Origin: Marinospirillum sp.
GTDB taxonomy: Bacteria; Pseudomonadota; Gammaproteobacteria; Pseudomonadales; Halomonadaceae
Direction: 5' to 3'
NCBI RefSeq assembly: GCF_014859565.1
Contig: NZ_JACUUA010000170.1
Location: forward strand, 1 to 7,023
DNA length: 7,023 nt
Numbering within the stretch: position 1 is the first letter of the stretch; every line of letters starts with the position of its first letter. The notes beneath the pieces were generated by a model, which was not told the DNA's origin, made no database searches, and saw only the letters and a list, made by a program, of their open reading frames with translations. Shown piece after piece: positions 5,980 through 7,023 of the stretch. Position numbers and translations under genes: made by a program.

Positions 5980-6975
5980 TAAATGGTGACGTTTTGTTTT
6001 TTATCGGCCAGTGTTTTTGTACGTCATCCAGCTTGATCTGATCTAAAAATACACCGGCCAGCAGACATGTCAGTCGTGTTTCTGCTGCTTCCGGGGTCAT
6101 CTCACCCAATTGGATGACACCTGCCTGATACAAGGCGTTACTGGCAGCATAGTCATGGGTTACCCCGCCTTGCCAGCACTGACTGATCAGTCCGACTAGC
6201 ACACCCTGAAGCTGCAGTTGCTTTAGGTGATGGAAAAAAGCAGGCAGGGGAGGTGTATTACCACTGCCTAGACCCTCCAGCAGTAACCCATCGAGATCCT
6301 GAATGTGCTCGGCCAACCATGCATCATTCATGCCGGGTATCAATGGCAGGCGTAATAGGCGGGGTCGAAAGTTTGTTGCCAGATGTTGCAGTTGTGTTGG
6401 TGTGAAATTTAAAGGAAAGATGGTTGGTGAGGCAGGTTCGGTGGGAGGCAGTGCCACAAAGGCGTTGGCTTGTTGGCTGTCGAATTTGCGGGTGCGAGTA
6501 GCTGGCAGTAACTGCTGGTTAAAGGAGATAAAAATACCGGTATGTTGCAGACTGATTGCCTGCTCCAGAGTAAATAACAGGTTGTCGAGTGCATCACTCT
6601 GGTGCACACCCAGGGGTTTTTGTGCTGCCGTGAGTAGTAAAGGGCGAGAAAAGTCAGCTAACAGACAATCCAGTGCGCTGGCAGTCCAGGCGAGGGTATC
6701 GGTGCCTTGCAGCAGAATAAATGCATCGAAGTGTTTTTCTTCATTGCGCAGCTCTGCAGCCAAAGCAAACCAGTCACCGGCATTCATGGCTGATGAATCC
6801 AGTAATGGCGTGCGCTCAGTGAAAAAGAGTTCGGCGAATTCAGAGTCCAGCCAGCAGGAAGGTAACAAGGGTTTGATACGGGAAAAGAGGTCAGGGGCTG
6901 GTTCCAGCCCCTGTTTGCCATGTTGCATCCCAATGGTGCCTCCTGCATAAAAAATTCTGACTCTTTTTTTAGCAA
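5975..6975 (-). CDS. ansA: Type I (AnsA-like) cytoplasmic L-asparaginase; 5' end unresolved, possible -1 shift
   Basis: It hydrolyses L-asparagine to aspartate and ammonia in the cytoplasm. With the start at TTG 6973-6975 and a -1 shift on the A7 run, the product would be 333 residues (E. coli AnsA, from memory, is 338). The catalytic residues would be Thr14 in YAGGTIG, Thr92-Asp93 in GTDT and Lys164 in TRTRKFD, matching the family's Thr / Thr-Asp-Lys arrangement. RTPLLDSSAM, DTLAWTASAL, QKPLGVHQSDALDNLL and GLGSGNTPPLPAF also fit type I enzymes. No signal peptide is present. The first ATG in frame (6928) would remove GGTIG and inactivate the enzyme, so it is not the real start. Upstream of the motif the frame stays open to the window edge with no ATG, GTG or TTG. 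The end given here is the TTG hypothesis; a start beyond the window, or ATT at 6955, is also possible. The function call is firm and the 5' boundary is not. Confidence 0.88.
6964..6970 (-). other. A7 run, candidate slippery site or homopolymer error at the asparaginase 5' end
   Basis: On the minus strand, reading from TTG (6973-6975), the codons are TTG CTA AAA AAA GAG. The phased heptamer A AAA AAA has the form required for -1 ribosomal slippage. Slipping back one base changes the next codon from GAG to AGA and enters the asparaginase frame, giving MLKKRVRIFYAGGTIG. An eighth A, by transcript slippage or as a missed base in the assembly, would have the same effect. Confidence 0.4.
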
Positions 6976-6988
6976 AATCCGCGTAAAC

Positions 6989-7008
6989 CCTCGCCCAATC
7001 GGGCGGGG
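6989..7008. other. GC-rich stem-loop upstream of the asparaginase
   Basis: Eight pairs (6989-6996 with 7001-7008, one G-U) enclose a four-base loop. On the minus strand it is followed by GTTT only, so it is at best a weak terminator of an upstream gene outside the window, or a 5' leader structure. Its presence suggests that this stretch is not coding, although the asparaginase frame stays open through it. Confidence 0.4.
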
Positions 7009-7023
7009 ATATAAGCGGGAACC

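Noticed and set aside
5975..6928. ATG at 6928 as the asparaginase start
   Set aside because: It would exclude the GGTIG motif with the catalytic Thr encoded immediately upstream in the same frame. The GGAGG just before it is part of the Gly-Gly codons of that motif, not a ribosome binding site.
6303..6950. 215-residue plus-strand ORF opposite the asparaginase
   Set aside because: It is antisense to a well-supported enzyme. Its translation is low-complexity Ser/Ala/Arg/Cys with no family features, so it is a shadow of the real gene.
1..7023. CRISPR arrays, insertion sequences, tRNA genes, prophage or defence genes
   Set aside because: Searched by eye on both strands: no spaced direct repeats of suitable length, no terminal inverted repeats with a transposase, and no cloverleaf-like sequence. 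The recognisable genes are housekeeping or secretion-type.

Overview
The window looks like ordinary chromosomal DNA from a Gram-negative gammaproteobacterium. It carries the end of an outer-membrane beta-barrel protein, an RF3 (prfC) that from memory resembles the E. coli protein over its whole length and ends in the same TREH tail, and a type I (AnsA-like) cytoplasmic asparaginase. A marine Oceanospirillales-like source is a guess from the overall gene style. I saw no phage genes, insertion sequences, CRISPR array, tRNA or rRNA.

Plus strand: positions 2-835 hold the last 277 codons of a Thr-rich outer-membrane barrel protein whose start lies outside the window. A spacer of about 200 bp follows, with a stem-loop, a candidate promoter and a probable intrinsic terminator. 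Next are two overlapping genes: an 80-residue cytoplasmic protein that I do not recognise (1033-1275) and a secreted subtilisin-family (S8) protease (1244-3373). The protease has an inhibitor_I9-like propeptide, a complete catalytic triad, an unassigned beta-rich middle and a divergent CFI-box C-terminal domain. A hairpin with a T-run separates it from prfC (3519-5105), which encodes the GTPase that recycles RF1/RF2 during translation termination.

Minus strand: converging on prfC is an XRE-type repressor-like regulator with a PAS-like sensor half (5806-5129). Upstream of it is the asparaginase (stop at 5975). The 168 bp between them contain a perfect odd palindrome overlapping a good -10 hexamer, which is probably the regulator's own operator. 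A perfect CRP/Vfr-type TGTGA-N6-TCACA sequence straddles the asparaginase stop codon.

The most unexpected point is the asparaginase 5' end. The catalytic GGTIG motif is encoded upstream of the first ATG, in a frame that has no ATG, GTG or TTG before the window edge. A TTG five codons further upstream in the neighbouring frame would give an N-terminus that aligns residue for residue with E. coli AnsA, but only if a -1 shift occurs on an A7 run. I did not find a clearly new multi-gene system. The protease with its small overlapping partner gene is the least explained unit.
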